DNA of 64,000 nucleotides from Pseudomonas alcaliphila JAB1. Lineage in GTDB: Bacteria; Pseudomonadota; Gammaproteobacteria; Pseudomonadales; Pseudomonadaceae. Made by a program: the position numbers and the translations under genes. The DNA lies in contig NZ_CP016162.1 in assembly GCF_001941865.1 (NCBI RefSeq), forward strand, positions 3,471,501 through 3,535,500. The letters are read 5' to 3'. The first letter of the stretch is position 1. Each line of letters opens with the position of its first letter. Shown here piece by piece: positions 43,375 through 54,391 of this stretch. The notes under the pieces are model-generated. The model made no database searches. It was not told the DNA's origin and was given only the letters and a program-made list of their open reading frames with translations.

Positions 43375-44151
43375 TCAGCGCGTGATGCCGCGCGTGGAGG
43401 CCTGAATCGAATCACGGAAAATCGCCACTTCCGGGAACTGAGCAGCGGACTCGGCCAGCTCGGCCAGTGCCTGCTCGACGGTCAGCCCCTGGCGATAGAC
43501 CAGCTTGTAGCCCTTGCGCAGCGCGGCGATGGCCTCGGCGGAGAAACCACGCCGGCGCATGCCCTCGAAGTTCATGCTGCGCGCCTCGGCCGGGTTACCG
43601 AACACGGTAACGAAAGCTGGAACATCCTTGCCAATCGCGGTGCCCATGCCCGAGAAGCTGTGCGCGCCAATGCGGCAGAACTGATGCACCAGGGTATAAC
43701 CGGACAGAATCGCCCAGTCATCGACCCAGACATGCCCAGCCAGGGCCGTGTTGTTGACCAGGATGCAATGATTGCCGATCACACTGTCATGGCCGATATG
43801 GGCATAGGCCATGATCAGGTTATGGTCGCCAATGGTGGTTTCGCTGCGATCCTGCACGGTGCCACGGTGAATGGTGACACCCTCACGAATCGTGTTGTGA
43901 TCGCCGATCACCAGGCGCGTCGCCTCGCCCTTGTATTTCAGGTCTGGCGTGTCTTCACCGACCGAAGAAAACTGGTAGATGCGGTTGTGCTTGCCGATCA
44001 CGGTCGGCCCCTTGAGCACGACGTGCGGGCCGATGACTGTACCCTCGCCGATTTCCACATCGGCCCCGACAATGCTCCAAGGGCCAACGACGACGTCGTC
44101 GGCCAATCTGGCACTGGGGTCGATGATCGCGCGGGGGTCAATCAAACTCAT
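43375..44151 (-). CDS. lpxA: UDP-N-acetylglucosamine O-acyltransferase
   Basis: First step of lipid A synthesis, using a 3-hydroxyacyl-ACP. The 258-residue protein is a left-handed beta helix of hexapeptide repeats ([44 protein letters not shown]) followed by a helical C-terminus. The catalytic His lies in [19 protein letters not shown]. Its start overlaps fabZ by 4 bases. Confidence 0.97.
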   Translation of the reverse strand: MSLIDPRAIIDPSARLADDVVVGPWSIVGADVEIGEGTVIGPHVVLKGPTVIGKHNRIYQFSSVGEDTPDLKYKGEATRLVIGDHNTIREGVTIHRGTVQDRSETTIGDHNLIMAYAHIGHDSVIGNHCILVNNTALAGHVWVDDWAILSGYTLVHQFCRIGAHSFSGMGTAIGKDVPAFVTVFGNPAEARSMNFEGMRRRGFSAEAIAALRKGYKLVYRQGLTVEQALAELAESAAQFPEVAIFRDSIQASTRGITR

Positions 44152-44588
44152 AGCTTGCGTTCCGCACAGATGATTTCAGCAGCGCAGACTTCCTTGCCAT
44201 CGACGGTGGCGCGGCACTCGAACTTCCAGATGCTGCGACGATCGCTCAGGTATTTGGCTTCCAGCGTAAGCTGATCACCCGGCAGCACCGGCGAACGGAA
44301 ACGCAGTTTGTCGGAGCCGACGAAGTAATACAGGGTGCCATCGGCCGGCTTCACGCCCATCATCTTGAAGCCGAGGATACCGGCCGCCTGGGCCATGGCC
44401 TCGATGATCAGAACGCCCGGCATGATCGGGTGCTCGGGGAAGTGACCGTTGAAGAACGGCTCATTGATGCTGACATTCTTATAGGCGCGAATCTGCTTGC
44501 CTTCGACGTCCAGGTCCACCACACGGTCCACCAACAGGAACGGATAGCGGTGCGGCAAATATTCACGAATTTCGTTGATGTCCATCAT
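44148..44588 (-). CDS. fabZ: 3-hydroxyacyl-ACP dehydratase FabZ
   Basis: Dehydrates 3-hydroxyacyl-ACP in fatty-acid elongation and competes with LpxA and LpxD for the same precursor. The 146-residue hot-dog protein has the catalytic His in [24 protein letters not shown] with the helix Glu. Nested between lpxD and lpxA, the usual order. Confidence 0.97.
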   Translation of the reverse strand: MMDINEIREYLPHRYPFLLVDRVVDLDVEGKQIRAYKNVSINEPFFNGHFPEHPIMPGVLIIEAMAQAAGILGFKMMGVKPADGTLYYFVGSDKLRFRSPVLPGDQLTLEAKYLSDRRSIWKFECRATVDGKEVCAAEIICAERKL

Positions 44589-44635
44589 GTCCGGTTAAGC
44601 CTGTAAGAAAAGAAAAGAGCACGGTCACGCCGTGC

Positions 44636-45691
44636 TCAGGCATCAGATGAGACGTTTGCCGTCTGGGTCACGGCGGCCAGCTGTTTTTCCAGCTCACGCA
44701 GTCGCTTGGCCATATCGTCCAACTGACGAATACGGGCTGCACTCTTCTTCCACTCGCCCGCCGGTTGCATGGCAGTGCCTGAAGAATAGGCGCCCGGCTC
44801 GGTGATCGAACGGGTCACCATGGTCATACCGGTGACGAACACGTTGTCGCACACCTCGATATGGCCAACCATGCCCACACCGCCGGCGATCATGCAGTTC
44901 TTGCCGATCTTGGTGCTGCCGGAAATACCGCAGCAGCCGGCCATGGCCGTGTTGTCACCGATCTGCACGTTGTGCGCGATCATGATCTGGTTATCCAGCT
45001 TCACGCCATTACCGATCAGGGTATCGGACAGCGCACCGCGATCCACCGTGGTGTTGGCGCCGATCTCGACGTCATCACCGATGGTCACCCCACCGATCTG
45101 TGCGATCTTCTGCCAGACGCCCTTTTCGTTGGCGAAACCGAAGCCTTCGCCACCGATCACCGCGCCGGACTGGATCACTACACGCTTGCCAATCTGCACA
45201 TCGTGGTACAGCGTCACGCGCGGAGCCAGCCAACCACCCTCACCGATCACGCTACGCGCGCCCACCACGCAGTGCGCACCGATGCTCACATCAGCACCGA
45301 TGCGAGCACCGCTTTCGATGACCGCAAAGGCGCCGATACTGGCGCTCGGATCGACCTGAGCATCGCCTGCAACCTGCGCAGTGGCATGAATGCCGGGAGC
45401 CGCCTTGGGCTTGCGGTCGAACACATGCGAAAGCTGGGCATAAGCCAGATAAGGATTGGCCACGATCAAGGCATCGCCAGCATAGCCTTCAGCATCGGCT
45501 GCGGTGAGCAACACGGCACCGGCCTGGGTCTGCGCCAGAAACTTGCGGTACTGGGCATTGGCCAGGAAGCTCAATTGTTCGGGCCCGGCCTCCTGTAAGG
45601 TGGCCAGGCCCGTGATGACCTTAGCTTCGGCGCCACGCAAGGTGGCGCCCAGGCGCTCGGCCAGCTGGCCGAGGGTAAATGTCGCAGTCAT
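44636..45691 (-). CDS. lpxD: UDP-3-O-(3-hydroxyacyl)glucosamine N-acyltransferase
   Basis: Third step of lipid A synthesis, N-acylating UDP-3-O-acylglucosamine. The 351-residue protein has an N-terminal uridine-binding domain ([15 protein letters not shown]...), a hexapeptide-repeat beta helix with the catalytic His in [24 protein letters not shown], and a C-terminal helix ([19 protein letters not shown]). Starts 2 bases after the skp stop. Confidence 0.97.
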   Translation of the reverse strand: MTATFTLGQLAERLGATLRGAEAKVITGLATLQEAGPEQLSFLANAQYRKFLAQTQAGAVLLTAADAEGYAGDALIVANPYLAYAQLSHVFDRKPKAAPGIHATAQVAGDAQVDPSASIGAFAVIESGARIGADVSIGAHCVVGARSVIGEGGWLAPRVTLYHDVQIGKRVVIQSGAVIGGEGFGFANEKGVWQKIAQIGGVTIGDDVEIGANTTVDRGALSDTLIGNGVKLDNQIMIAHNVQIGDNTAMAGCCGISGSTKIGKNCMIAGGVGMVGHIEVCDNVFVTGMTMVTRSITEPGAYSSGTAMQPAGEWKKSAARIRQLDDMAKRLRELEKQLAAVTQTANVSSDA

Positions 45692-45693
45692 GC

Positions 45694-46197
45694 TTAACGC
45701 ATCTGATTCATGCGCTCGATGACCTGGCGAGTGATGTCGTACTGAGGCTTGACCTCGATCACCGCACCGCGCTCGAGCACCAGGTCGAAGTTACCGTTCT
45801 TGATCACTTCTTCGACGGCCTTGTCCAGATTCGGCTTCAGCTTGGCCAGCATCTCGCGGTCAGCGATGGCCTTGGCTTCGTTCAGCTCCTTGGACTGGAA
45901 CTGGAAGTCACGAGCCTTCTGCTTGAATTCGAGCTCGAGGCGCTCGCGCTCGGCCTGCTGCATCTTCTCGCCGTCCTTGACCATGCGATCCTGAATGCGC
46001 TTGGCATCGCTTTCCAGGGTCTTGAGCTTGTTCAGCTGCGGGCCGAACTTCTTCTCGGCATCGACGGCGTAGCGCTTGGCTGCATCCGACTCGAGCAGCG
46101 CCATCTGATAGTTCAGCACGGCCACCTTCATCTCGGCGAACGCCGGAGTGGCGATCAGGGCGGCGGTGAACAGAACCAGTTGAGTCAACTTACGCAC
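45694..46197 (-). CDS. skp: Periplasmic OmpH/Skp-like chaperone
   Basis: Holds unfolded outer-membrane proteins in the periplasm for delivery to BamA. The 167-residue protein has a signal peptide cleaved after TPAFA and a long helical, charged coiled-coil region ([11 protein letters not shown]...[27 protein letters not shown]). I chose the GTG start at 46197 because it gives the canonical [10 protein letters not shown] leader and has GGAG about 9 bases upstream. Between bamA and lpxD. Confidence 0.95.
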   Translation of the reverse strand: MRKLTQLVLFTAALIATPAFAEMKVAVLNYQMALLESDAAKRYAVDAEKKFGPQLNKLKTLESDAKRIQDRMVKDGEKMQQAERERLELEFKQKARDFQFQSKELNEAKAIADREMLAKLKPNLDKAVEEVIKNGNFDLVLERGAVIEVKPQYDITRQVIERMNQMR

Positions 46198-46241
46198 AAT
46201 GCACTCCTGCAACAAAACTGTTGGCTTGCTATGAAACGAAA

Positions 46242-48644
46242 TTAGAAGGTTTGACCCAGGGAGAACTGGAATACCTGGGTATCGGCATCATCCGGCTTCT
46301 TGATCGGCATGGCCAGACTGAAGCTCAGCGGGCCCAGTGCGGTGATCCAGGTCAGGCCGACACCCACGGAGCTGGCCAGGTTGCTGAAGTCGATGTCGCA
46401 GCTGTCGCTAAGGCGCTTCTGGCTAGAGTTGCAGTTGGTATCGAATACATTACCCACGTCCCAGAACAATGCGGTACGCAACGAGCGCTGATCCTTGACG
46501 AACGGCAACGGGAAGAGCATTTCGACACCGCCCTGCACCAAGACGTTACCACCGAACGGCAGCGGATCCCTATCAGGATCAGTGTACCTACCACGATCAT
46601 CTGGCCCCGCGCCTGGGGTATAGTTCGGCACCCCATTTATACGAGCGACACTAGGCGTACTGCGCGGGCCCAAGCTGCTGTCCTCGAAACCACGCACCGA
46701 GTTGAAGCCACCGGCGTAGTAGTGCTCGTAGAACGGCAGTTCGGCCGTAGAGCCATAACTGTCGCCATAACCTAGCTGGGTATGGAAGCGCAGCGTATAG
46801 CTGTCGCTGATCGGGGTGAACACCTGACCACGGTAGTCGAGCTTGTAGAACGACAGGTCGCTGCCCGGCAGCGTGGTTTCCAGTACAAGGCTCTGCGAAT
46901 GACCGCGGTTGGCCAGCACGCCACGGTTCAGGGTGGACTCGGACCAGCCGATGGAGCCCTTGAAGTTCAGGTAGTTGTCACCCTCAGCGTCGATGAAATC
47001 GAAGATTTCGTCGACGGTATAACGACCGGTGTCGATGCTGTCCTGCTGCACGGTCAGGCCATAGGTCAGACGCGCGGTTTCGCTGATCGGGTAGCCGATG
47101 TTGACACCTGCACCCAGGCTGTCCACCGAGTAGCTGGATACGTCGACATCGAGCTCATCGTAGTCGGTGGTGCGGTAGAAGGCGTTGTAACCCAGGCTGA
47201 CACCATCGACGGTCCAGTAGGGGTCAACGAAGCCGAAGCTGTATCGGGTCTGGTATTCACTGCGGGTCAGGCCAATGCTGACGCGGTTACCGGTACCCAG
47301 GAAGTTGTTCTGACTGATCGAACCACCGAGGATCAGACCGGCGTTCTGGGCGAAACCGACGCTGGCGGTGATGGAGCCGGACGGCTGCTCTTCGACGCTG
47401 TAGTTGACGTCGATCTGGTCGTCGGTACCCGGCACCTGCGGGGTTTCGACGTTGACCTCCTTGAAGAAGCCCAGACGCTCCAGACGCACCTTGGACTGGT
47501 CGATCAGGTAGGTCGAGGCCCAGCCACCTTCCATCTGACGCATTTCGCGACGCAGCACCTGGTCTTCGGACTTGGTGTTGCCGCGGAAGTTGATGCGATT
47601 GACGTAAGCACGCTTGCCCGGATCGACGAAGAAGGTGATCGAAACCGTGTTGTCCTCGTCGTGAGCTTCCGGCACGCCATTGACGTTGGCGAAGGTATAG
47701 CCTTCGTTACCCAGGCGGCGGGTGATCAGCTCACTGGTGGTGGTCATGATCTTGCGCGAGAAGACCTGCCCTTCCTTGACCAGCAGCAGCGCGCGCACAT
47801 CTTCTTCCGGCACCTTGAGGTCACCGGAAAGCTTCACGTCACGGACACTGTACTTCTCGCCCTCTTCGACGTTGACGGTGATGTAGACGTGTTTCTTGTC
47901 CGGGGTGATGGATACCTGGGTGGAGCTGATATCCATGTTGATGTAGCCGCGGTCCAGGTAGTAGGAGCGCAGGCGCTCGAGGTCACCGGACAGTTTCTCG
48001 CGGGCATACTTGTCGTCGTTCTTGAAGAAGGACAGCCAGTTGGTGGTCTTCAGCTCGAATAGATCGACCAGATCTTCATCGGAGAACACGGTGTTGCCGA
48101 CCACGTTGATGTGGGAGATGGCAGCAACGGTGCCTTCGTTGATGGTGATTTTCAGCGCCACACGGTTACGCGGCTGCGGAATCACTTCGGCTTCGATCTC
48201 GGCCGAATAGCGACCCTGAGCGACATACTGGCGCTGCAGCTCGTTACGCACGCCTTCGAGGGTGGCGCGCTGGAAGATCTCGCCCTCGGCCAGACCGGAC
48301 TGGTTCAGGCCCTTGAGCAGGTCTTCTGTAGTGATGGCCTTGTTGCCTTCGATCTCGATGCCAGAGATGGAGGGACGCTCGACCACGGTAACCACCAGCA
48401 CGTCACCATCGCGACCGAGCTGGATATCCTGGAAGAAGCCGGTACGGAACAGGGAGCGGGTGGCATCGACCAGTTGGCGATCATCTACCTGCTCGCCCAC
48501 GTTGAGCGGCAGCGCGCCGAATACGCTGCCTGCGGAAACCCGCTGCAGGCCATTGACGCGTATATCGGAGATGGTGAAGGACTCGGCGTGAACTTCGGCG
48601 ATCATCAATGCGGACAGTACCGCAGGTAGCAGCAGACGTTTCAT
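46242..48644 (-). CDS. bamA: Outer-membrane assembly factor BamA
   Basis: The essential Omp85 insertase. The 800-residue precursor has a signal peptide (ending AEVHA), five POTRA repeats (about 25-420, first is FTISDIRVNGLQRVSAGSVF) and a C-terminal 16-strand barrel ending in the expected aromatic residue (FSLGQTF). The conserved lid-loop VRGF motif is present (GFNSVRGFEDSS). The start at 48644 follows AAGGA. An upstream frame of 17 codons is not used. Lies between rseP and skp. Confidence 0.97.
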   Translation of the reverse strand: MKRLLLPAVLSALMIAEVHAESFTISDIRVNGLQRVSAGSVFGALPLNVGEQVDDRQLVDATRSLFRTGFFQDIQLGRDGDVLVVTVVERPSISGIEIEGNKAITTEDLLKGLNQSGLAEGEIFQRATLEGVRNELQRQYVAQGRYSAEIEAEVIPQPRNRVALKITINEGTVAAISHINVVGNTVFSDEDLVDLFELKTTNWLSFFKNDDKYAREKLSGDLERLRSYYLDRGYINMDISSTQVSITPDKKHVYITVNVEEGEKYSVRDVKLSGDLKVPEEDVRALLLVKEGQVFSRKIMTTTSELITRRLGNEGYTFANVNGVPEAHDEDNTVSITFFVDPGKRAYVNRINFRGNTKSEDQVLRREMRQMEGGWASTYLIDQSKVRLERLGFFKEVNVETPQVPGTDDQIDVNYSVEEQPSGSITASVGFAQNAGLILGGSISQNNFLGTGNRVSIGLTRSEYQTRYSFGFVDPYWTVDGVSLGYNAFYRTTDYDELDVDVSSYSVDSLGAGVNIGYPISETARLTYGLTVQQDSIDTGRYTVDEIFDFIDAEGDNYLNFKGSIGWSESTLNRGVLANRGHSQSLVLETTLPGSDLSFYKLDYRGQVFTPISDSYTLRFHTQLGYGDSYGSTAELPFYEHYYAGGFNSVRGFEDSSLGPRSTPSVARINGVPNYTPGAGPDDRGRYTDPDRDPLPFGGNVLVQGGVEMLFPLPFVKDQRSLRTALFWDVGNVFDTNCNSSQKRLSDSCDIDFSNLASSVGVGLTWITALGPLSFSLAMPIKKPDDADTQVFQFSLGQTF

Positions 48645-48729
48645 GAAGTCCTTTCTTATTCCAACTGACGATAAAAACTGCCGCTTAAGCGACACTTCTT
48701 TTAAATCTCAAGAACGTATTCAGCAATGC

Positions 48730-50082
48730 TCACAGGCGGCTGAGGTCGTTGACCAGGGCAAGCAACATGACCCCGATGACCAGACTGATGCCGATCTGCA
48801 TCCCCCAACCCTGAACCCGCTCAGACAAGGGGCGACCACGCACCCACTCGACCAGATAAAACAGCAGATGCCCACCATCCAGTACGGGAATGGGCAGCAG
48901 ATTGAGAACCCCCAAGCTAATACTCAGATATGCAAGGAATTTCAGGAAATCCCCCAGCCCTGACTCAGCTGAAGCGCCCGCCACTTTAGCAATGGTTATC
49001 GGCCCACTCAAGTTTTTTACCGAGAGCTCACCGAACAGCATTTTCTTCAGTGAATCGAGGGTCAGCAGGCTCATGGACCAGGTTTGACGCACGCCTTCGA
49101 CTACGCCGTCGAGCGGACCGTAGCGCACCTCGCGGAGCATCTCCGGCGGCCATTCGACGCCCTGCACACCGGCGCCCAGGTAACCACTGCGGGCCTCTCC
49201 TTCACCGCGCGACGCCAGGGTCAGCTGCACATCCTGCGCTTGCCCGGCGCGTTCGAAGCGCAGCGTGACCGCCTCGCCCGGCAATGCCCGGACGCGATCG
49301 ACCAGCTCCTGCCAGTCGGCCAGGGGCTCGCCATCGAGCGCCAGCAACCTGTCCCCTGCCTGCAGCCCTGCGGCGTGGGCAGGCCCCTTGGAATCGACTT
49401 CAGCCAGAACCGGCTCCAGCACCGGACGCCATGGACGAATGCCCAGCGAACCAATCGGGTCCGGCTCGTCGACGCCGCGCAGCCAGTTGTCCAACTGCAC
49501 CTGTTTTGGCGTTTCGACGGTGGAGCCCGGCTCCAGCACGCGCAGATCGAGCGTACCGCTCTCGCCCAGACGCCTTACCAACTGCAGATTGACCGCTGCC
49601 CAACCACTGGTGGCCTCGCCGTTGACCGCAACGATCTCTTGCCCCGCACGCAGCCCGGCCACTTCCGCCAGACTGTCCGGCTGCACGGCGCCGATAACCG
49701 GCCGCACCTGCTGACTGCCGAGCATGGCGACGAACCAGAAGAACAGCAGCGCCAGCAGGAAATTGGCCAGTGGGCCCGCAGCCACGATGGCGATGCGCTG
49801 GCGCACGCTCTTGCGATTGAAGGACTGCTCGACGAGCTCGGGGGGCACATCGCCCTCGCGCTCATCGAGCATCTTGACGTAGCCACCCAGAGGAATGGCT
49901 GCAACCACGAATTCGGTACCCTGGCGGTCATGCCAGCGCAAAAGCGGTGTGCCGAAGCCAACGGAGAAGCGCAGCACCTTGACGCCGCAGCGCCGGGCTA
50001 CCCAGAAGTGCCCATACTCGTGAAAGGTCACCAGGACACCCAGTGCGATCAGGGTGCCAACCAGCATGTACAACCCACTCAT
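48730..50082 (-). CDS. rseP: Site-2 intramembrane metalloprotease RseP (MucP)
   Basis: Cleaves the anti-sigma factor MucA/RseA in the membrane, releasing the envelope-stress sigma factor AlgU/RpoE. The 450-residue protein has the zinc motif HEYGH at 21-25, two periplasmic PDZ domains (about 105-290), and the second metal motif in LLPIPVLDGGHLLFY. Next to bamA and dxr. In P. aeruginosa this activity is tied to alginate conversion. Confidence 0.97.
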   Translation of the reverse strand: MSGLYMLVGTLIALGVLVTFHEYGHFWVARRCGVKVLRFSVGFGTPLLRWHDRQGTEFVVAAIPLGGYVKMLDEREGDVPPELVEQSFNRKSVRQRIAIVAAGPLANFLLALLFFWFVAMLGSQQVRPVIGAVQPDSLAEVAGLRAGQEIVAVNGEATSGWAAVNLQLVRRLGESGTLDLRVLEPGSTVETPKQVQLDNWLRGVDEPDPIGSLGIRPWRPVLEPVLAEVDSKGPAHAAGLQAGDRLLALDGEPLADWQELVDRVRALPGEAVTLRFERAGQAQDVQLTLASRGEGEARSGYLGAGVQGVEWPPEMLREVRYGPLDGVVEGVRQTWSMSLLTLDSLKKMLFGELSVKNLSGPITIAKVAGASAESGLGDFLKFLAYLSISLGVLNLLPIPVLDGGHLLFYLVEWVRGRPLSERVQGWGMQIGISLVIGVMLLALVNDLSRL

Positions 50083-50145
50083 TTCACTTCTCCAGCTCTA
50101 CGAGCCGCTCAAGTTCCAGCACACACCAGACCAATACGGGCGTCA

Positions 50146-51330
50146 TCAACGGCCAGCGAGCCACTGCCCAGCCAGCTCACGCGCACGGGCATCGGCCGCG
50201 AACACCGCGTCGAGCGCTTCGACAGCCTGCACCGGCTGGGCGTTCAACACGGACTCAATCATACGCGCGATATCAACGAAACGGATGCGCCGCTGCAGGA
50301 AAGCCTCGACCGCGACTTCATTGACGGCGTTGAGCATCGCCGGTGCACTGCCACCAGCCTGCGCCGCCTCCCGCGCCAGACGCAGACAGGGAAAACGCTG
50401 CTCGTCGGGGCGCTCGAAATCCAGGCGACCGACGGCAAACAGATCCAGAGGCGATACGCCCGAGTCGATACGCTCTGGCCAGGCCAACGCATGAGCGATG
50501 GGCGTGCGCATATCCGGATTACCCAGCTGCGCCAGCACCGAACCGTCGATGTAATCGACCAGCGAATGAATCACGCTCTGCCGGTGGATGACCACTTCGA
50601 TCTGCTCCGGGCGGGCATCGAACAACCAGCAGGCCTCGATCGACTCGAGCCCCTTATTCATCATGCTGGCCGAGTCTACGGAAATCTTGCGCCCCATCGA
50701 CCAGTTCGGATGAGCGCAGGCCTGCTCCGGGGTGACGCATTCCAGGTCGGCCAACGGTGTTTCGCGAAAAGGCCCACCGGAAGCCGTCAGCAGTACGCGA
50801 CGCACACCGACGGTCTGCAAACCCCGCGAATAGTCACCGGGCAGACACTGGAAAATGGCGTTGTGCTCACTGTCGATAGGCAACAGCACCGCCCCGCTCT
50901 GCTTGACCGCCTGCATGAACAAGGCACCGGACATTACCAGCGCCTCCTTGTTCGCCAGCAACACCTTCTTGCCAGCCTGCACGGCCGCCAGGGTCGGCTT
51001 GAGGCCCGCTGCGCCAACAATGGCCGCCATTACGCAATCGACCGCCGCGTCGGCAGATACGGCGCACAGCCCTGCTTCGCCAACCAGCACTTCGGTCGCC
51101 AGCCCGGCAGAACGCAGATTGTTCTGCAACTCGAGCGCTGAAGCGTCATCAGGCACCACGGCGTAGCGCGGCCGATGCTGCACACACAGCACCTGCAGCT
51201 CTGTCAGGCGCGAAAAGCCCGTCAGCGCGAAGACGCTGTAGCGCTCAGGGTGGCGCGCGATCACATCCAGCGTACTGAGGCCAATAGAGCCCGTAGCGCC
51301 CAGCACGGTGACCTGCTGCACTGCGTTCAC
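50146..51330 (-). CDS. dxr: 1-deoxy-D-xylulose 5-phosphate reductoisomerase
   Basis: Second step of the non-mevalonate isoprenoid pathway (DXP to MEP, NADPH-dependent). The 394-residue protein has the NADPH motif [16 protein letters not shown] at the N-terminus, the metal site in [13 protein letters not shown] and the flexible-loop [18 protein letters not shown]. The start is a GTG at 51330 overlapping the cdsA stop (GTGA). A longer frame to 51753 runs across cdsA and is rejected. Confidence 0.95.
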   Translation of the reverse strand: MNAVQQVTVLGATGSIGLSTLDVIARHPERYSVFALTGFSRLTELQVLCVQHRPRYAVVPDDASALELQNNLRSAGLATEVLVGEAGLCAVSADAAVDCVMAAIVGAAGLKPTLAAVQAGKKVLLANKEALVMSGALFMQAVKQSGAVLLPIDSEHNAIFQCLPGDYSRGLQTVGVRRVLLTASGGPFRETPLADLECVTPEQACAHPNWSMGRKISVDSASMMNKGLESIEACWLFDARPEQIEVVIHRQSVIHSLVDYIDGSVLAQLGNPDMRTPIAHALAWPERIDSGVSPLDLFAVGRLDFERPDEQRFPCLRLAREAAQAGGSAPAMLNAVNEVAVEAFLQRRIRFVDIARMIESVLNAQPVQAVEALDAVFAADARARELAGQWLAGR

Positions 51331-52142
51331 AGCGCGCCCCAACCAGCGAGCCAGAGCAGTGCAGCGAACAGCGGGATGGCTGCGGTCAGACTGTCGATAC
51401 GATCCAGCACTCCGCCATGCCCCGGCAGCAGATTGCTGCTGTCCTTGATACCGGACTGACGCTTGAACATGCTTTCGGTCAGGTCGCCAACCACGGAAAT
51501 CAGTACCACCACAGCGGCACCCGCCAGCGCCAGCAGCAGCCCACCAGCAGACCAGCCTTGCTGCAGCCCGACCAGCAGGGTGATCAGCAGGCTGGCCGCA
51601 AGACCGCCGTAGAGCCCTTCCCAGCTCTTGCCCGGGCTGACCTTGGGCGCCAGCTTGCGCTTGCCAAAGGTCTTGCCGGAAAAATAGGCGCCGATATCCG
51701 CCCCCCAGACCAGCACCATCACCGCGATGATCAGCGCATTGGCCTGCGGCCACTGCTTGAGCAGGATCAGCCCTTGCCAGGCCGGCAGCAGAATCAGCAA
51801 ACCAATCAGCAAACGCCCCGGCACACCGCCCCAGAGACGACTGCTATCGGGATAGGTCATTACCAGAAAGGTCGCGACCAACCACCACAGCACAGCCACC
51901 ACCAGCAGCAGCGGGGCAACGACCGGCACCATGTACAGCAAGCCGAGCAACACGGCCACTGCAGCCGCATAGGCCACACGCAGCGACTGCGCCTCGAACC
52001 CTGCCAGACGGGCCCATTCCCAGGCCCCCAGCGTGACCACCGCACCGATGAACAGGGCAAAGGCACCGCCATCGAGCAGAAAAAAACCGCCCAGGGCGAT
52101 GGGCAACAGCACCAGCGCCGTGATGATTCGTTGTTTGAGCAT
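51327..52142 (-). CDS. cdsA: Phosphatidate cytidylyltransferase
   Basis: Forms CDP-diacylglycerol from phosphatidate and CTP in the inner membrane. The 271-residue polytopic protein has the CDS signature [28 protein letters not shown] near the C-terminus. Overlaps uppS at its start and dxr at its stop, so the three are coupled. Confidence 0.97.
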   Translation of the reverse strand: MLKQRIITALVLLPIALGGFFLLDGGAFALFIGAVVTLGAWEWARLAGFEAQSLRVAYAAAVAVLLGLLYMVPVVAPLLLVVAVLWWLVATFLVMTYPDSSRLWGGVPGRLLIGLLILLPAWQGLILLKQWPQANALIIAVMVLVWGADIGAYFSGKTFGKRKLAPKVSPGKSWEGLYGGLAASLLITLLVGLQQGWSAGGLLLALAGAAVVVLISVVGDLTESMFKRQSGIKDSSNLLPGHGGVLDRIDSLTAAIPLFAALLWLAGWGAL

Positions 52143-52888
52143 TAGGAGCGCGCCTCAGCTTCCACCTGCTCGCTGGTCTTGCCGAAGCGACGCTGGCGGG
52201 TAGCGAAATCGGCCAGCGCCTTGCGCATGGCCTCGTGCTTGAAGTCCGGCCAATAGAGGTCGGAGAAGTACAGTTCGCTATAAGCCAACTGCCACAGGAG
52301 GAAGTTACTGATGCGGCGCTCGCCACCCGTACGGATGCACAGGTCGGGCAAAGGCAGGTCACCGGTAGCCAGACAACCCTGAAGCAATTGCGGGGTAATG
52401 TCTTCGGGCTGCAAATGACCTGCTTGCACCTCACGCGCCAGACGCTGAGCGGCCTGGGCGATATCCCACTGACCACCGTAGTTGGCCGCGATCTGCAAGG
52501 TGAAACGCCGGTTGCCGGCAGTCAGTTGCTCGGCTTCGCGCATGGCTGCCTGCAACTCGGGATGAAAACGCGAGCGATCACCGATGATACGCAGGCTGAT
52601 ATCGTTATCCAGCAGACGCTTGGCCTCACGACGCAGCGCCCCCAGGAACAACTCCATCAGCGCACCGACCTCTTCGGCCGGACGCTGCCAGTTCTCGCTG
52701 GAAAAGGCGAACAGGGTGAGCACCTCGACGCCCGACTCGGCACAGACCTCGATCACCGCGCGAACCGCATCGACCCCAGCCTTGTGCCCAGCCACACCTG
52801 GCAACAGGCGCTTCTTCGCCCAACGGTTGTTGCCATCCATGATGATGGCGACATGCCGCGGCACCGCCCCCTGCTTGTTTTTGTCCAT
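52142..52888 (-). CDS. uppS: Undecaprenyl diphosphate synthase (di-trans,poly-cis)
   Basis: Adds eight cis isoprene units to farnesyl diphosphate to make the cell-wall carrier. The 248-residue cis-prenyltransferase has the VAIIMDGNNRWAKKR motif with the catalytic Asp18, VLTLFAFSSENWQRP and the C-terminal DLCIRTGGERRISNFLLWQLAYSELYF. Follows frr by 17 bases. Confidence 0.97.
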   Translation of the reverse strand: MDKNKQGAVPRHVAIIMDGNNRWAKKRLLPGVAGHKAGVDAVRAVIEVCAESGVEVLTLFAFSSENWQRPAEEVGALMELFLGALRREAKRLLDNDISLRIIGDRSRFHPELQAAMREAEQLTAGNRRFTLQIAANYGGQWDIAQAAQRLAREVQAGHLQPEDITPQLLQGCLATGDLPLPDLCIRTGGERRISNFLLWQLAYSELYFSDLYWPDFKHEAMRKALADFATRQRRFGKTSEQVEAEARS

Positions 52889-52905
52889 TTATGGGCGCCC
52901 AGCCG

Positions 52906-53463
52906 TCAGACGGCCATCAGGTCCGCTTCTTTGACCTCGAGCGCCTTGTCGACATCACCGATGAACTTGTCAGTGATCTTCTGCAGCTCGTCAGCGGCGC
53001 GACGCTCTTCGTCCTCGCTGATTTCCTTGGCCTTGGACAGCTTCTTCAGCTCGGCCAGGGCATCACGACGCACGTTGCGCACGGCGACCTTGGCATCTTC
53101 GGCAACGCCACGCGCCTGCTTGGTATAGCCCTTGCGGGTTTCCTCGGTCAGCGCCGGCATCGGCACACGGATGGTGGTACCAGCGCTGCTCGGGTTCAGG
53201 CCCAGGTCGGAGGTCATGATGGCCTTCTCGATGGCAGCACTGAGGGTCTTGTCATGCGCGACGATCTTCAGGGTGCGCGCGTCCTCGACGGAGATCGCAG
53301 CAACCTGGTTCAGCGGCATGTCGCTACCCCAGGCCGGCACCTTGACGCTGTCGAGAATGCTCGGATGGGCACGACCGGTTCGAATGGAGGCCAGGTTACG
53401 ACCCAGCGATTCCAGGGACTTGCTCATGCGCTCCTGAGCGTCTTTCTTGATGTCGTTGATCAT
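52906..53463 (-). CDS. frr: Ribosome recycling factor
   Basis: Splits post-termination ribosomes with EF-G. The 185-residue protein has the two-domain RRF sequence, with [30 protein letters not shown] and the C-terminal [35 protein letters not shown]. Overlaps pyrH by 4 bases. Confidence 0.97.
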   Translation of the reverse strand: MINDIKKDAQERMSKSLESLGRNLASIRTGRAHPSILDSVKVPAWGSDMPLNQVAAISVEDARTLKIVAHDKTLSAAIEKAIMTSDLGLNPSSAGTTIRVPMPALTEETRKGYTKQARGVAEDAKVAVRNVRRDALAELKKLSKAKEISEDEERRAADELQKITDKFIGDVDKALEVKEADLMAV

Positions 53464-54203
53464 TGTGCATCCTCCTCGATCAGAGTTCCTTCGGCGCCAC
53501 CCACTACAACGTTCAGCAGTGCGCCGGGCTTGTTCATGTTGAAAACCCGCAGCGGCATGTTGTGATCACGGCACAGGCAGATGGCCGTCAGATCCATCAC
53601 GCCCAGCTTGCGATCGAGCACCTCGTCATAGGTCAGGCGCTCGAACTTCTCGGCATGCGGGTCTTTGAACGGGTCGGCAGTGTACACGCCATCGACCTTG
53701 GTCGCCTTCAGTACCACGTCCGCATCGATTTCGATGGCGCGCAGGCAGGCAGCCGAATCGGTGGTAAAGAAGGGGTTACCAGTGCCAGCAGCAAAAATCA
53801 CTACCTCACCGGTCTTCAGGTGGCGCAGGGCCTTGCGACGGTCATAGTGATCGGTCACGCCAACCATGGAGATCGCCGACATGACGATGGCGGGGATGTT
53901 CGAACGCTCCAGCGCATCACGCATGGCCAGCGCGTTCATCACGGTGGCCAGCATGCCCATGTGGTCACCGGTGACGCGATCCATGCCGGCAGCGGACAGC
54001 GCCGCGCCACGGAACAGGTTGCCACCACCGATCACCAGGCCGACCTGCACACCGATACCGACCAGTTGGCCGACTTCCAGCGCCATGCGATCGAGCACCT
54101 TGGGATCGATGCCGAAATCTTCCGAGCCCATCAGGGCCTCGCCGCTAAGTTTGAGCAGAATGCGTTTGTAGCGAGGTTGGCGACCAGTTGTCTGCTGAGC
54201 CAT
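53460..54203 (-). CDS. pyrH: UMP kinase
   Basis: Phosphorylates UMP to UDP; feeds the CTP synthase encoded in the same region. The 247-residue hexameric kinase has [12 protein letters not shown], the nucleotide loop [14 protein letters not shown], and [19 protein letters not shown]. The start at 54203 ([21 protein letters not shown]) matches orthologues; a 19-codon extension is rejected. Separated from tsf by a likely terminator. Confidence 0.97.
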   Translation of the reverse strand: MAQQTTGRQPRYKRILLKLSGEALMGSEDFGIDPKVLDRMALEVGQLVGIGVQVGLVIGGGNLFRGAALSAAGMDRVTGDHMGMLATVMNALAMRDALERSNIPAIVMSAISMVGVTDHYDRRKALRHLKTGEVVIFAAGTGNPFFTTDSAACLRAIEIDADVVLKATKVDGVYTADPFKDPHAEKFERLTYDEVLDRKLGVMDLTAICLCRDHNMPLRVFNMNKPGALLNVVVGGAEGTLIEEDAQ

Positions 54204-54334
54204 TGCAAGTCTCTCCTGCGGCGATATGAAATTCTTGAGCAACGCGCTCGGGCGCTGCAATTATCCGGCACTTCGAACGTGCCGGCGACCTAAGGTTGCA
54301 AGGCCGTTAGTACATTTGTTGCCCCTTATTCGGC

Positions 54335-54367
54335 AAAGAGGCTGCACGCGCAAGCGGGCAGCCTCTC
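54335..54367 (-). terminator. Probable terminator after tsf
   Basis: GAGGCTGC (54338-54345) pairs with GCAGCCTC (54358-54365), loop of 12 bases; on the minus strand only a short T tract (CTTTGCC) follows. It lies between tsf and pyrH and may allow partial read-through. Confidence 0.6.
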
Positions 54368-54391
54368 TGGGACAACTGGCCGAACCGCCGA

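Noticed and set aside
50146..51753. Long N-terminal extension of dxr
   Set aside because: It reads out of frame across the real cdsA gene. The GTG at 51330 gives the canonical Dxr N-terminus.
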